Positions 37,196 through 48,735 are shown, counted from the first letter of the stretch. The stretch: DNA of 64,000 nt from Macrobrachium rosenbergii (GCF_040412425.1 NC_089783.1:37374125-37438124); one strand, 5' to 3'. Numbers and translations are program-made. Notes: generated by a model from the sequence alone, not told the origin.

Positions 37196-37639
37196 CTAAA
37201 AACTCGAATTGAGGTCGTGAGGCAGGGGTCCGAATTGACCTAGGTGACCCTTAGAAGGTGCCATGCTCCAAAATGAGGTGGTCCCGGGTCCAGGGGAGTT
37301 GTTCCATTTGGCCCCTAAGTGTCTTGTCGAAACGTCCTCCCAGCTGGTGGGCCTGGGGGATAGGGGGAGAGGTTGCTTGGGGGGAGGAGGTTCATCTGGA
37401 CCCGAAATGAAGGTCTCGTCATAACGGTGTTGGAAGACGATGGCCATTGGAAATCTTGCCTCTGCTGCCAGTTTGTCTTCACCAATTGTTACCTTTGATA
37501 GTATAGAGAACCAGAGATGAAATCCCGTGTAATTATTAGCCGTTCGGAAGAAGTCTAAAGCCAAAGGAACTGTATGTACCTTCTTTATTCTGTCCAGTAT
37601 GCAATCATTGTCTAATAACACGGGATTTATATAAGGAAT
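37196..37639 (-). CDS. unrecognised open frame, possible exon or element fragment
   Basis: Minus-strand frame of about 148 codons between an upstream TAG near 37642 and a stop at 37196. It has no ATG at its beginning; the first ATG in frame precedes AIVFQHRYDETFISG. Composition is balanced and not repeat-derived, with a Pro-rich stretch (GPDEPPPPKQPLPLSP) in the middle and PHDLNSSF at the end. The DNA is more GC-rich than its flanks. TTATATAAAT lies on the same strand just upstream (37626-37635). No family recognised. It may be an exon, a piece of an undescribed mobile element or chance. Confidence 0.25.
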   Translation of the reverse strand: MPYINPVLLDNDCILDRIKKVHTVPLALDFFRTANNYTGFHLWFSILSKVTIGEDKLAAEARFPMAIVFQHRYDETFISGPDEPPPPKQPLPLSPRPTSWEDVSTRHLGAKWNNSPGPGTTSFWSMAPSKGHLGQFGPLPHDLNSSF

Positions 37640-38108
37640 CTAAGATTCAAATCAATGTTATTTCAGATTGTCCTATCAGGATGTAGTAATCTTTTGTCCC
37701 ATTTAACAGAATCCAAATTGGCGTTTGTCTGTTTCCCTTTTACTATAGTGCAGACGTTTTTAATGTAAGCCGTGATATTGAGCTCGAATTTGCTTGCTTG
37801 GTGCTGCTAGTTTGAATGAAGAACAAGGTAGCCAATGCCATAATGTAATATACACCAACTGTAATGACCCCACAATTTGGAGTGTAGCCATACTGCATAT
37901 AAGGCTTAGTTATTTATGTAAAAGGAGTTGGGACTATACATTAAATACCATGAAAATTATGTTTGTTAGGTAGATACCAATAACTTAGAGGTGGGTGATT
38001 TTGGATATTTAACTTTGTTAGTATTAAAAACAGCAACAGACAGACTAGCAGACAGACAGAGAAAAACAATACCATCACTATCAACCTCATTATTTTCAAA
38101 ATAAAAAC
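37640..38108. other. single-copy DNA, nothing recognised
   Basis: AT-rich; short CAGACAGA run near 38040. Confidence 0.5.
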
Positions 38109-38524
38109 AAGTAAAAAATGTGCCGAAGTTTCTTCGGCGTAATCGAGTTTTCTGTACAGCCGCTGCAGCGTATAATCAAGGGCACCGAAAATAGATACAT
38201 CTTTCGGTGGTCTCGGTATAATGCTGTATGAGCTGCGGCCCATGAAACTTTAACCACGGGCGGGTGGTGGCCAATCCTTTATTGTTGCCAGAAGCACGAT
38301 TATGGCTAACTTTAACCTTAAATAAAAAAAAAACCTACTGAGACTAGAGGGCTGCAATTTGGTATGTTTGATGACTGGAAGGTGGATGATCAACATACCA
38401 ATTTGCAGCCCTCTAACCTCGGTAGTTTTTAAGGTCTGAGGGCGGACAGAAAAAAGTGGGGACAGAAAAAGTGCGGACAGACAGACAAATCTGGCACAAT
38501 AGTTTCCTTTTACATAAAACTAAA
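38109..38524 (-). mobile_element. family A element, copy 10
   Basis: Full block order from AAGTAAAAAATGTGCCGAAG to TACATAAAACTAAAA. Confidence 0.9.
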
Positions 38525-38756
38525 ATAGCGATATTCCCATCATCGTCTTCTCTAATCAGTCTGTATTTGCACCTTCAACAGGTTGCCCTGAGAAAACCGA
38601 TCACTCGCCAGATTTTTAGTGGGTTACGTGGAAAGATGTTAGTAAGGTCGCTTGCAAAATACATTTAGCATGTATCAGGATCCATGCATATAAGTAACAA
38701 TTGTATAATTCGCATATGACTGCATGGTATGCCTACATGTGATACACACACATAAA

Positions 38757-38912
<156 letters not shown>

Positions 38913-39495
38913 TCGATCGCCTCCAAAAATGTATAATACAGAGGGCTTCGAAGAAATCCCGCCACTAAACAGTCTTTCTGGGGCTTTATCTTCCACAAAT
39001 CTTCAATAGTCTCAGGCCCCCCCCCCACCCTTATGCTTCACCTCCAAGTAGGCCGAGGACTTAGCTAGGTCTTTCAACTCTCACGATGCTCAAAGAAGCC
39101 CAGCTGACAATGTAACACAACATTCTCCTTGGGACTGTGTTAAAAAAATTGATTCAAACCATCTCCACATGTTCTTCATCATTACCTCATGTATATATGA
39201 AACTTCCAAAATTCCACTCTTGTCGTTATATCTCTCTCCTGCTATATGTCTCTTGATATTTTTCATAAACCTCTATTCTTAAATTTAAAAACAACATTCC
39301 GATGTAGCTTCATTGTCCTACAGTGAATCATGATCGCATTGCAATATTTATAGTACTAATTATGTATAATCATAAATTTGTCTACAATTTCAGTCTATTA
39401 GACATCTCTTTTATTCACTTAAGCTTTGCTTTATTTGCCTTTATTAGAGCCTGTGCTGGATAGGCGTGTTCTTAAACATTTGAAATATATTTAAG

Positions 39496-39498
<3 letters not shown>
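38913..39498. other. single-copy DNA, nothing recognised
   Basis: C run at 39017-39025; otherwise AT-rich. Confidence 0.5.
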
Positions 39499-39556
<58 letters not shown>

Positions 39557-39562
39557 AAGTAT

Positions 39563-39621
<59 letters not shown>

Positions 39622-39627
39622 ACTTAA
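39499..39627. repeat. (GA)n and (TA)n arrays with inverted flanks
   Basis: GA run 39499-39552. GTTAAGTAT (39553) and its complement ATACTTAAC (39619) then bracket a TA run. Confidence 0.9.
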
Positions 39628-39888
39628 CTTTAACAGACCACTGAGCTGGTTAACAGCTCTCCTAGGGTTGGCCTGAAGGATTAGACTTATTTTACGTGGC
39701 TAAGAACCAATTGGTTACCTAGCAACGGGACCTACAGCTTATTGTGGAATCCGAACCACATTATACCGAGAAATGAATTTCTGTCGCCAGAAATAAATTC
39801 CTTTAATTTTTCATTGGCCGGCCGGAGAATCGAACGCGGGCCCAGCACAGTGCTAGCCGAGAACGATATCGACCCGTCCAATGAGGAA
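39628..39888 (-). mobile_element. family D tRNA-derived SINE, copy 1
   Basis: Reverse complement of the element at 47.3 kb: GAACCAATTGGTTACCTAGC, GGACCTACAGCTTATTGTGG, GAAATGAATTTCTGTCGCCA, then the head with GGAGAATCGAACGCGGG, which is a B-box complement. The head borders a GA array (39891-39939) and the 3' end borders the TA array. The tRNA-like part is more decayed than in copy 2. Confidence 0.85.
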
Positions 39889-39889
39889 C

Positions 39890-39939
<50 letters not shown>
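39889..39939. repeat. (GA)n microsatellite
   Basis: About 24 GA units abutting the SINE head. Confidence 0.95.
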
Positions 39940-39945
<6 letters not shown>

Positions 39946-40371
39946 ATGGGTGTAGATAGACAAGTACACTCACTATTTAGATGCAGATTTGTGTCAGACA
40001 CGTAAACTGATAACCATGGCAGCAGGAGAATTATGTACTTTCATATAAAATAAACCATCCTTTCTTAATAAGTAAAATGTGCTTCTGCGCACAAAATAGT
40101 CTCGAATACAATGACGTTTTATTTTAAGAATCAAGACAGCATTTCCATTTTATTTTGAGAAGAAAGACGCCATTTATAATTCCAACATTTTTCAATCTTG
40201 ACGGATGGAACAATTTTTTTTTGCGGCGAGTCAAAGAAATGTCAGAGCATCATCCACGGTTCACGTCGCTTCTGAAGAGGAAAGATTTCAGTAACAAAAC
40301 CAAAAGGAAACAGATCAAAGGAACTGATTTCTGATCAAAGGATATCAAGAGGGAGGTAACATATGAAGGAG
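39940..40371. other. single-copy DNA, nothing recognised
   Basis: AT-rich. Confidence 0.5.
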
Positions 40372-40394
40372 AGAGAGAGAATTCAGCATCAGTG

Positions 40395-40468
<74 letters not shown>

Positions 40469-40544
40469 GATGAAAGTTTCATGTGAATTGTTTGATCATC
40501 AGCAATACTTTCCGTTTCAGCAGAAACCTATTGATTAGTTCTTC

Positions 40545-40621
<77 letters not shown>
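40372..40621. repeat. (GA)n-(CT)n-(GA)n arrays in inverted arrangement
   Basis: A short GA run with AATTCA faces TGAATCTCTCTC across 7 bases (40372-40412). A long CT run (to 40464) follows, then 85 bp of ordinary DNA and a long GA run (40549-40621). The CT and GA runs are complementary. Confidence 0.92.
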
Positions 40622-40624
<3 letters not shown>

Positions 40625-41297
40625 CAGATCTAAAAATGAGTAGGAGGACATGAGTATAAATAGTCCACTTACCTTCAATATAATTCTAATGATGTACTAA
40701 CAAAGGGCAATCGTGACCTTTATATGTCTAAAAGGAAGACGAATTTCATTTCCAAGGATGTCTTAACCAATATAATGTATGAGTTGCATTTTATTAATAG
40801 CATTGCTTATCAGACATATAATGACATATACTCAACTTGATATCCATTTATATCCTTATTAAAAATAACGAATTATTAAAAATAACTTCTGTATTCATCT
40901 AGAATATTATGTTGATTTATCTTATATATTTCAAGGGTTTAAAGACTTTCAAAAATAGTTGAATTAGAAGTATCTTATCGATAAATAAAAAAAAAACGAA
41001 TCAGCTTTTCTTGAAAAAAAGCGTAGCTTAGTAATGACATTGATCAGATAGTGAAGCCAAGGAAAATTTAATTTGTAATATACAATTTTAGGACGTGCCT
41101 TTGTAATCTATCGTGCTAATTTTTATTGCTGGATTTGCTACTTTTTTCTGGTTTGAAGAAGAATGAATTCGATATTGTATGGTATAGAGTAACTGTCTTT
41201 TTTTTTAAATCTTCAGCTGAAAACCCTTATGGAGAGAGTCAACAAACTAAACTCGACACGGCTCTTAAGGAAATCAGCTATAAAAAGAGGTGATAAA

Positions 41298-41299
<2 letters not shown>
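40622..41299. other. single-copy AT-rich DNA, nothing recognised
   Basis: No repeat or plausible frame. Confidence 0.5.

Positions 41300-41361
<62 letters not shown>
41300..41361. repeat. (GA)n microsatellite
   Basis: About 30 GA units. Confidence 0.97.
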
Positions 41362-41365
<4 letters not shown>

Positions 41366-41804
41366 TTTTATGTGTAATAGTCTATACATAAAGGTAGCTG
41401 AAGAGAATTTGATGATGTGCAGTTGAAAATGTAAAATAGGATAACCTTTGCATTCATTTACAGATTTGTACATTTGTACTTGTGTTTCAATTTGTACATT
41501 TGTGCTTGTGTTTCAGTACCTTCAATGAATATAAGTACCAAACGGAATGGAATTATCTCATTATTCCGACGTTTTGCAAATGTTTAAGTCATTATACCCT
41601 TGTATTTTGAGCTCTGGAAGGAGAGAGGTATCTCCCATATTTCACCTTAGGTACAGCACTTCCAGTCATGGCTATAGGGATAATTGAAATTTCCCCTCCA
41701 AATGCGCTCACAAACCATATCAAGAAGTTTCTCTTATCACCTGTCTCATCACGGGGACATATTAATTCCCAGTTTCTCTGGGACAACTAAGTGTCTTATA
41801 TGTA
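41362..41804. other. single-copy DNA, nothing recognised
   Basis: A short direct repeat (TTTGTAC..TTGTGTTTCA) lies near 41465 and 41490. Confidence 0.5.
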
Positions 41805-41806
41805 CA

Positions 41807-41808
41807 TG

Positions 41809-41888
<80 letters not shown>

Positions 41889-41975
41889 AACTTCTGACTC
41901 ACATCGGGTTTCAACCCCAGTCTTTCAAATGATTGGACGGGGCGTTACCAGTTGACTCACACAGATCATAAAAAA
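41807..41975 (-). mobile_element. probable tRNA-derived SINE head with (TA)n tail
   Basis: On the minus strand, GTGTGAGTCAACTGGTAACG resembles an A-box region. About 38 bases later GGTTGAAACCC resembles a B box, with two changes from GGTTCGANNCC. A short body (GATGTGAGTCAGAAGTTTG) is followed directly by the TA array 41807-41886. Too decayed to be a tRNA gene. Confidence 0.5.
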
Positions 41976-42820
41976 AGTTGGAACTCAGGTAATTCTGTAC
42001 CTGAGGTTTTTCCTGGGCAGGCTCCCGCCTTCCATAATGCTATATATAAATGTAAATTTTTATTTAATATTTAAACTATACTAGAGAGATAATATACAAA
42101 ATAAAACTCACTGATGCGAGGTCACAAAAATATTAGATTTTATTATTTGATTCTGTATTTGGTATAAATATCAATAATATTTTTATTTTGGATGAAGAAA
42201 AGTGAGACGCTTCTGCCTATAACCTTAAATGAACGAGTACGCAGTACACTCAAAGTCTAAAGTTTGAACAAAAAGATAGTTGAACACAGAAAGTGAAGAA
42301 AATAAGCTCTAACAGGAAACTTTTTGAAAATTATATGAAGAAAAACCTGTATTTCTTACTTGAAGTTACACGCGAATTACGGCAAAAAGAATGACCAGAC
42401 AATGAACATAGTTGAAAGGTCAAGAGTCTAGACTGATTAGGGGACGTCCGCTCTGTTATTCTGCTGGATAATAGAAATCAACAGACGCCTGAACTTCCAA
42501 AGAGGTGAACGCCAGCTGGATATGCACCTGATGATATGAAAGGGGAGGTGACATTCATATCATTGTTCTGGGTCCGCATAAAGGGGAAATTTCATTTGCC
42601 TTTGTTCGCCATGATTGGACGTGGTGTATGGAGGAGTGGGTGAAATATGTCTCGTCTTATAAATCTTAAGAATATAGGAATATGTAAATCAAGTTATTTG
42701 CAGGCGCTTGGCTCTAGTAAAGAATATTATTGCATTCCATTTGATGACTTAGTCATTAGGAAATATAGGTATAATTGTGTGTATGATGATGATACCCAAG
42801 AGTCAAGTCTAACATTTCTC
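41976..42820. other. single-copy DNA, nothing recognised
   Basis: AT-rich; a 76-codon plus frame (42647-42877) enters the next satellite and has no domain. Confidence 0.4.
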
Positions 42821-44456
42821 TTACTTTGTAAGCTTTCTCTATCTCTCTTTCCATGTAAGCTTCAATCTACTCTGTAAGCTTTCTCCATTTCTCTCTGTAC
42901 TTCTCTATCTCTCTTACTCTGTAAGTTTTCTCTCTTTGCTCTGTAAGGTTCCTCTATCTATCTTACTCTGTAAGCTGTCTCTACTGTATCTCTCTTACTC
43001 TGTAAGTTTTCTCTCTCTCTTTTACTCTGTAAGGTTCCTCTATCTCTCTTACTCTGTAAGCTGTCTCTATCTCTCTTACTCTGTAAGTTTTCTCTCTCTC
43101 TTTTACTCTGTAAGGTTCCTCTATCTCTCTTACTCTGTAAGCTTTCTCTATCTCTCTTACTCTGTAGGCCTCCTCTATATCTCTTACTCTGTAAGCTTCT
43201 TCTATCTCTCTTACTCTATAAGCTTCCTCTATCTCTCTTACTCTGTAAGCTTTCTCTATCTCTCTTTCCTGTAAGCTTCCTATATCTCTCTTCCCTTGTA
43301 AGCTTCCTCTATCTCTCTTACTCTGTAAGCGTCCTCTATCTCTCTTCCCCTGTAAGCTTCCTCTATCTCTCTTACTCTGTAAGCGTCCTCTATCTCTCTT
43401 CCCCTGTAAGCTTCCTCTATCTCTCTTACTCTGTAAGCTTTCTCTATCTCTCTTACTCTGTAAGCTTTCTCTATCCCTTTTACTCTGTAAGCTTCCTCTA
43501 TCTCTCTTACTCTGTAAGCTTTCTCTATCTCTCTTACTCTGTAAGCTACCTCTATCTCTCTTACTCTGTAAGCTTTCTCTATCTCTCTTACTCTGTAAGC
43601 CTCCTTTATATCTCTTACTCTGTATGCTTCCTCTATCTCTCTTGCTCTGCAAACTTTCTCTCTATTTAAGTAAGCTCTCTATATCTTTACCTATAAGCTT
43701 CCTATATACTCTTACCTGTAAGCTTCCTCTATCTCTCTTCTATATCTCTTACCTATAAGCTTCCTATATACCCTTACTCTGTAAGCTTCCTCTATCTCTC
43801 TTACTTTGGAAGCTTCCTCTGCCTCTTACTCTGTAGACTTCCTCTATCTTTCTTACTCTGTAAGCTGTCTCTATCTGTCTTACTCTGTAAGCCTCCTTTA
43901 TATCTCTTACTCTGTAAGCTTCCTCTATCTCTCTTGCTCTGCAAACTTTCTCTATCTCTCTTTCCTTGTAAGCTTCCTCTATAACTCTTACCTATAAGTT
44001 TCCTATATACTCTTACTCTGTAAGCTTCCTCTATCTCTCTTCTATATCTCTTACCTATAAGCTTCCTATATACCCTTACTCTGTAAGCTTCCTCTATCTC
44101 TCTTACTTTGGAAGCTTCCTCTGTCTCTTACTCTGTAGACTTCTCTATCTTTCTTACTCTGTAAGCTGTCTCTATCTCTCTTACTCTGTAAGCTTCCTCT
44201 ATCTCTCTTACTCTGTAAGCTGTCTCTATCTATTTTACTCTGTAAGCTTTCTCTCTCTCTTTTACTCTGTAAGCTTCCTCTATCTCTCTTACTCTGTAAG
44301 CTTCCTCTATCTCTCTTACTATGTAAGCTTCCTCTATATCTCTTACTCTTTAGGCTTCCTCTATCTTTCTTACTCTGTAAGCTTCCTCTATATCTCTAAC
44401 CCTTTAAGCTTCCTCTGTCTCTCTTACTCTGCAAGCTTCCTTTATCTCTCCTACTC
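42821..44456. repeat. satellite array, 27-bp CT-rich unit, about 60 copies
   Basis: Unit TTACTCTGTAAGCTTCCTCT plus ATCTCTC, with variants TAAGCTTTC, TAAGCTGTC, TAAGTTTTC and TTCCCCTGTAAGC. The pyrimidine strand is almost pure C/T apart from GTAAG. Because 27 is a multiple of three, frames stay open: minus 42981-43652 (223 codons, 9-residue repeat LQSKRDRGS) and plus 42936-43274. A block near 43685-43880 recurs about 302 bp later at 43985-44180, a segmental duplication inside the array. Confidence 0.96.
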
Positions 44457-44927
44457 CATCATCATGTATAATCAAAATCATACAACTCAAAACTCTCACG
44501 CAAGAGCAAAACAAAGATCAAATATAGATATTACAATAATTTCTCGGATTGAAATGTTTCACTAATACACTTTCACTTCTAAGGTTTATCTTTTGTGTAC
44601 TAATTAGAATATTTTACAGCAATAATGAAAATTTTCTTCAGTATATTAGTTTAGTTGTAACCTGCTTCCTTCCAAATTATGGGAACGAAGTAAAAGGAAA
44701 AATTCTATTTAGTGGTCACATAACTGAAATATACGATTTGCGAAGGCAGAAGAAAAGTATTATGTTTGGAAAATCAGTAAGACCCCAATAATGTGGGTTT
44801 CACAATGTTGTTGCTCTTTTATAATGCCATCTGAAGGAAGTGTCCTTCGCCTTCCTGCAGTCAGAGAATATTCGAGAGCGCATTAAAGCCAATAGCTTCG
44901 CAGAACGAGTTGAGAAATCACAAACTG

Positions 44928-44930
<3 letters not shown>
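44457..44930. other. single-copy DNA, nothing recognised
   Basis: An 80-codon plus frame (44549-44791) shows no recognised domain. Confidence 0.4.

Positions 44931-44980
<50 letters not shown>
44931..44980. repeat. (GA)n microsatellite
   Basis: About 25 GA units. Confidence 0.97.
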
Positions 44981-44984
<4 letters not shown>

Positions 44985-44989
44985 AATTT

Positions 44990-45173
44990 CGTTAGCGGTG
45001 GGATAATTACGAGAGATTCCTGGTCTATATATGTGTGTTTCTCTGGTAAGAAAATGGTATTTTTATTGATCAAATTATTTTCAGTACCACTGATATCACT
45101 AACAATAATTCTCATTTCTCTTCCTGGTACTTCATCTACAGCATTCTGTAGTATATGAATTTCTTCCTCTTTT
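44990..45173 (-). pseudogene. relic of RTE-type LINE endonuclease domain
   Basis: The open minus frame contains LQNAVDEVPGREMRIIVSDIS and, after a deletion, NLINKNTIFLPEKHTY. In intact RTE-like endonucleases (exonuclease-endonuclease-phosphatase fold) this region reads as an acidic helix, VP-[RK][RD]-[DE], a hydrophobic strand and the GD-[LW]-NA motif. The catalytic Asp-Asn neighbourhood is damaged here: SDIS stands where GDLNA is expected, and the Gly before Asp is lost. A stop (TTA on plus, 45174-45176) cuts the frame upstream. The frame downstream runs into the GA array. It once nicked target DNA for retrotransposition and is now dead. Family assignment is from memory of the motif. Confidence 0.55.
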
Positions 45174-45990
45174 TATTCAGAGAGTTTGTTTGCGTGTTCT
45201 TTCCATTTCTCATGGTACCCATTAAATTTACATTGATTTATATCTTGCAAGCAGTGATCCGTAATTTTTCTCCTCTCCCTCAGATCATTGCTATTGCGTT
45301 TGGTGTTAAGATTGAGCCCACTTCTTCTCTGCTAATTCCATATTTCTCTCTGAATATATGCACACGTTGCCCTTCCATTCTTTCTTTTACCATTCCTTTA
45401 AACACTTACGCATAAACAGCTAAGATGTTCGGATCATATCTCTGGGGTTCATTTTCTCCATGTTTCATTTTCCTATTTGATTCATGGTCTTACGTACCAA
45501 TTTCCCATTTTCAATTGATACTTAAATATTCAAGCCGGGAGGTTCTTAACACCCTCACATGCCCTGAACTAGGTGTCATTTATAAATCGTGGTTAGTTCG
45601 TGGACGATGCATTGGCTAACTCGAAAGGATAGCCAGTTCTTTGCTGTTGCCTATTCTTTAGCAATTTACATCATCCTCCAAGTATCCAGAACTGAAAATA
45701 ATGAGAAAAAGCACCAAACACCTTAACCCTATCCACCATCCAGCTACCGATAATTTCTGTTGGTTCTCTTCAGCAAGACCACAATCCCATGAAGCCAGTT
45801 TAATAGCCTCGATATTGGATCCACCTTTTACCCAAAGAGGTGTCAACCTACAGGGCAGCCAGAGCTTGTATCCTCAGCTTGTGATTCCATTCATGGTAGT
45901 ACAAGCCTGAATATCTGTATCTGGTACTCACTAAAGGGCAGGGACGGTAGAGGGCTTTTGAAAATTAGTCGTCACTGAAGTATGGAGAAG
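45174..45990. other. single-copy DNA between LINE relics
   Basis: Several 60-85 codon frames on both strands (45155-45415, 45425-45619, 45658-45846, 45701-45910) show no domain. The stretch may hold more decayed LINE sequence, which I cannot establish by eye. Confidence 0.35.
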
Positions 45991-45997
45991 CTAATGT

Positions 45998-46140
45998 TTC
46001 CAAATGTAGCAGTGACTGGGATATTGAAAAGAAACTGCAGAAACTGATGAGAGTTTGAGAGTGTTTTCAAGAGGGAAAGTTGACATTGAATGTGACTAAA
46101 AATGAGAGTAAATTGAAAACAGCAAGATGGGGCAGTGAAT
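45998..46140 (+). pseudogene. relic of RTE-type LINE reverse transcriptase
   Basis: EKKLQKLM at 46026-46049 and KLTLNVTKNESKLKTARWG at 46077-46133 match the segment just after the catalytic YxDD region in RTE-like reverse transcriptases (EEKLQ..V..F..V..R.KL..NV.KS). The two pieces lie in one register but are separated by a stop and a small deletion near 46050-46075. An earlier frameshift near 46015 separates the VAD-type residues. A stop follows CLSRC. It lies on the opposite strand to the endonuclease relic 850 bp away, so the two are not one collinear insertion. Confidence 0.5.
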
Positions 46141-46440
46141 GCCTCAGTAGATGCTAAGGGAACAGCAGATGTTGTGTTGTACATAAAGGAGATTTTAGTC
46201 GTAGAGAAGGTGAAGCTAAAAGCCCTTTTCAAGGTGAGCTTAGAAGAATGAAAGGAAATTTTGGCCTTTAATGAAAATATTAAGGTATTTTTGAGCCAGC
46301 TCTCCTTACCATGTGTGATTAATGAACGTGATTGAAGAATGCCGGAGCACTGGAGATGAATTTTTTTTTAGTTAATATTGAGTGAAGAGAACTGAAATGG
46401 TGAGAAATATGGAAGTACGTTTAGTTAGAAATAAATTAAT

Positions 46441-46442
<2 letters not shown>
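46141..46442. other. degenerate DNA downstream of the RT relic
   Basis: Purine-rich and possibly further LINE remnant; nothing firm. Confidence 0.35.
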
Positions 46443-46537
<95 letters not shown>

Positions 46538-46557
46538 CATATGTGTGTGTGTGTGTC
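46443..46557. repeat. (TA)n-(TG)n array
   Basis: About 44 TA units, ACATATACATA, then TG units. Confidence 0.96.
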
Positions 46558-47292
46558 TTTTGCTGAAATTCCACAGAATTCTGTGAAGTTGAAAAGGTCC
46601 ATAAAAACACTATGGAGAAGTTCCTGAGGCCAAATCTTATAATATCCGTAATTAAGAAAAGGTTTTACTCGACAGAATAACCTCGAAATCACCTCCCTTT
46701 GGAGACCCTATTGTGCGACATTTTCAGAACATCCTTAACCAATAAGTATTAAGATGCATCTTCTTATTTCAGGAGAACAAACACACGAAGCTTTGTCTCA
46801 TCACGTATTCAAACACTTTTGACGTTGAGGAGACGCAAAAGTTTCTTCTGCTTAATTAGAACCGAGACATTCTAAGACCAGGGAATATTTGGACATTAGT
46901 ATTCATGGCGGAATGTATGCCTTCGGGACAAAGTTTGAAGACTCCATCCGACTTCGAGATGGTCTTTTAAAGACTTATTGTAAAGACTCTCAAATGAAGA
47001 AGAAGAAGGAGAAGAAGAAGAAGACTTCGCGTGCATGATACGATGTGGGAAACGATTCTCGAAAGCCCAAAGGACTGCGCAAATAGGCAAATTCAGGTTG
47101 ACTCATAAGAACGAACTTGCGAGAACACATGCATCCCCATTTTGAGAAAGCATACAGGAAATCCAAAGGGAACTTCACGTAATGTCATTCCCAGGAGACG
47201 TCTGCTTTCCGCTGACATCATCTGAATTCAGGTGTATTGTCTTATATTCTACTCCCTCGTATCTATGTATTTATCACCTTATAACTTGTTTC
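46558..47292. other. single-copy DNA with short (GAA)n
   Basis: GAAGAAGAAGGAGAAGAAG at 46996-47024; minus frames there (46896-47090, 46990-47178) have no recognised domain. Confidence 0.45.
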
Positions 47293-47593
47293 TCTCTGCA
47301 TGCTAGCTCTTCGTTGGGTAGTCGGTAGAGCTGCGGACTGTCACTCGATGGGCCGGAGTTCGATTCCCCGGCCGGCTGATGAAGAGTTAGAGGAATTTAT
47401 TTCTGGTGATAGAAATTCATTTCTCGCTATAATGTGGTACGGGTTCCACAATAAGCTGTAGGTCCCGTTGCTAAGTAACCAATTGGTTCTTAGCCACGTA
47501 AAATAAGTCTAATCCTTCGGGCCAGCCCTAGCAGAGCTGTTAACCAGCTCGGTGGTCTAAGGTATACCTAAGGTATACTTTTCTCTGCATGCT
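47293..47593 (+). mobile_element. family D tRNA-derived SINE, copy 2, with 12-bp target-site duplication
   Basis: TCTCTGCATGCT at 47293-47304 is repeated at 47582-47593, so the body is 47305-47581. The head keeps a cloverleaf outline. TCTTC at 47309 and GAAGA at 47382 can pair as an acceptor stem. An A-box region TGGGTAGTCGG lies at 47315-47325. A CTGTCAC loop would place anticodon GTC. The T-arm is CGGAG-TTCGATT-CCCCG, with a B box (AGTTCGATTCC, 47357-47367) one change from consensus. The body shares GAACCAATTGGTT-type and AGCTGTTAACCAGCTCGGTG sequence with copy 1. It ends in AAGGTATACCTAAGGTATAC repeats rather than poly(A). Confidence 0.92.
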
Positions 47594-48204
47594 GATTTCC
47601 TATTGCAACCCTCTTTCGTTTATAATCTGTTGAATCTGCCCTTAAGGGTTTTCAGCTGAGGGTTCAAGGAAAGAACGCAAGAAAGTAGAATTCCAATTTT
47701 CAGTCGAACATTGGAGTGACTGGTATTTAATGGAAGATACAAAATAGTGCTATCTTTTCGTACATGAATAATTGCAGACGAAATGGACCTAATGACAAAA
47801 AAGTTTATAGTTTTTATTATTTTCAAGGTATCGCATCATTCGATAACAAAATCCAGCAAAATTTCAGCAAACCACACAACGGGCACACATATGAATGTGT
47901 GCTCATATTTTGTTTGCTCAGATCGTCCAATCGGACAGCAATTAAGACCAGATACAGAGTTGAGCAAAATCAAATATTAGCTCTGTAACAGAGGCAGGGC
48001 TCTTCCCTCACTTATTTTGGGCATGCTGATTGGATATGGCAAGTTCAATTCATCCTGATATATCCATAATACTTCGGAGTAAAGAAATCAGAGAACTTTT
48101 ATGAGAGCCCCAGTCATCACTTTTAGTACGGGAATATTATATTATATATATGCTGAACTTGAAACGGCGAATTCAGTGGTTACTAACCTCAATACGACTT
48201 GTGG
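47594..48204. other. single-copy DNA, nothing recognised
   Basis: Frames at 47620-47826 (minus), 47764-47988 and 47783-47980 (plus) overlap one another without recognised domains. Confidence 0.4.
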
Positions 48205-48271
48205 TAGTGTCCTCTAAAAACGATAGTTATATCACCGTTCTTTGTATTACAATAAAGGATGTGATGAAAAG

Positions 48272-48326
<55 letters not shown>

Positions 48327-48388
48327 TTTGGAAGTGAATTAAAAAAACATTGTCATATTACCATTCATGATATTACAGTAAAGAAAGC

Positions 48389-48456
<68 letters not shown>

Positions 48457-48603
48457 TCCAATGTCTTAAAAAACCTTTATTAAATTACTGTTTGTTATAT
48501 AACTAAAGGATCTCTCTCTCTCTTTCTCTCTCCTTGTGGAAGTGAATAAAAAAATATATTACAATTCATTATAGTACAATGAAGAATGCGGTGAAAGAAA
48601 GTA

Positions 48604-48658
<55 letters not shown>

Positions 48659-48735
48659 CTTGTGCTAGTGAATTAAAAAATCATTGTTATATATTACCAT
48701 TCGTTATATTACAACGAAGGATGCGGTGAAAGGAA

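Noticed and set aside
41890..41975. Functional tRNA gene
   Set aside because: A and B boxes are both imperfect, no cloverleaf, and a TA tail follows.
47305..47390. Functional tRNA-Asp gene
   Set aside because: Anticodon stem has mismatches, and target-site duplications show it is the head of a SINE.
47368..47440. Hammerhead core in family D (CTGATGA ... GAAA)
   Set aside because: No stem II forms between the boxes, and they are about 30 bases apart without complementarity.
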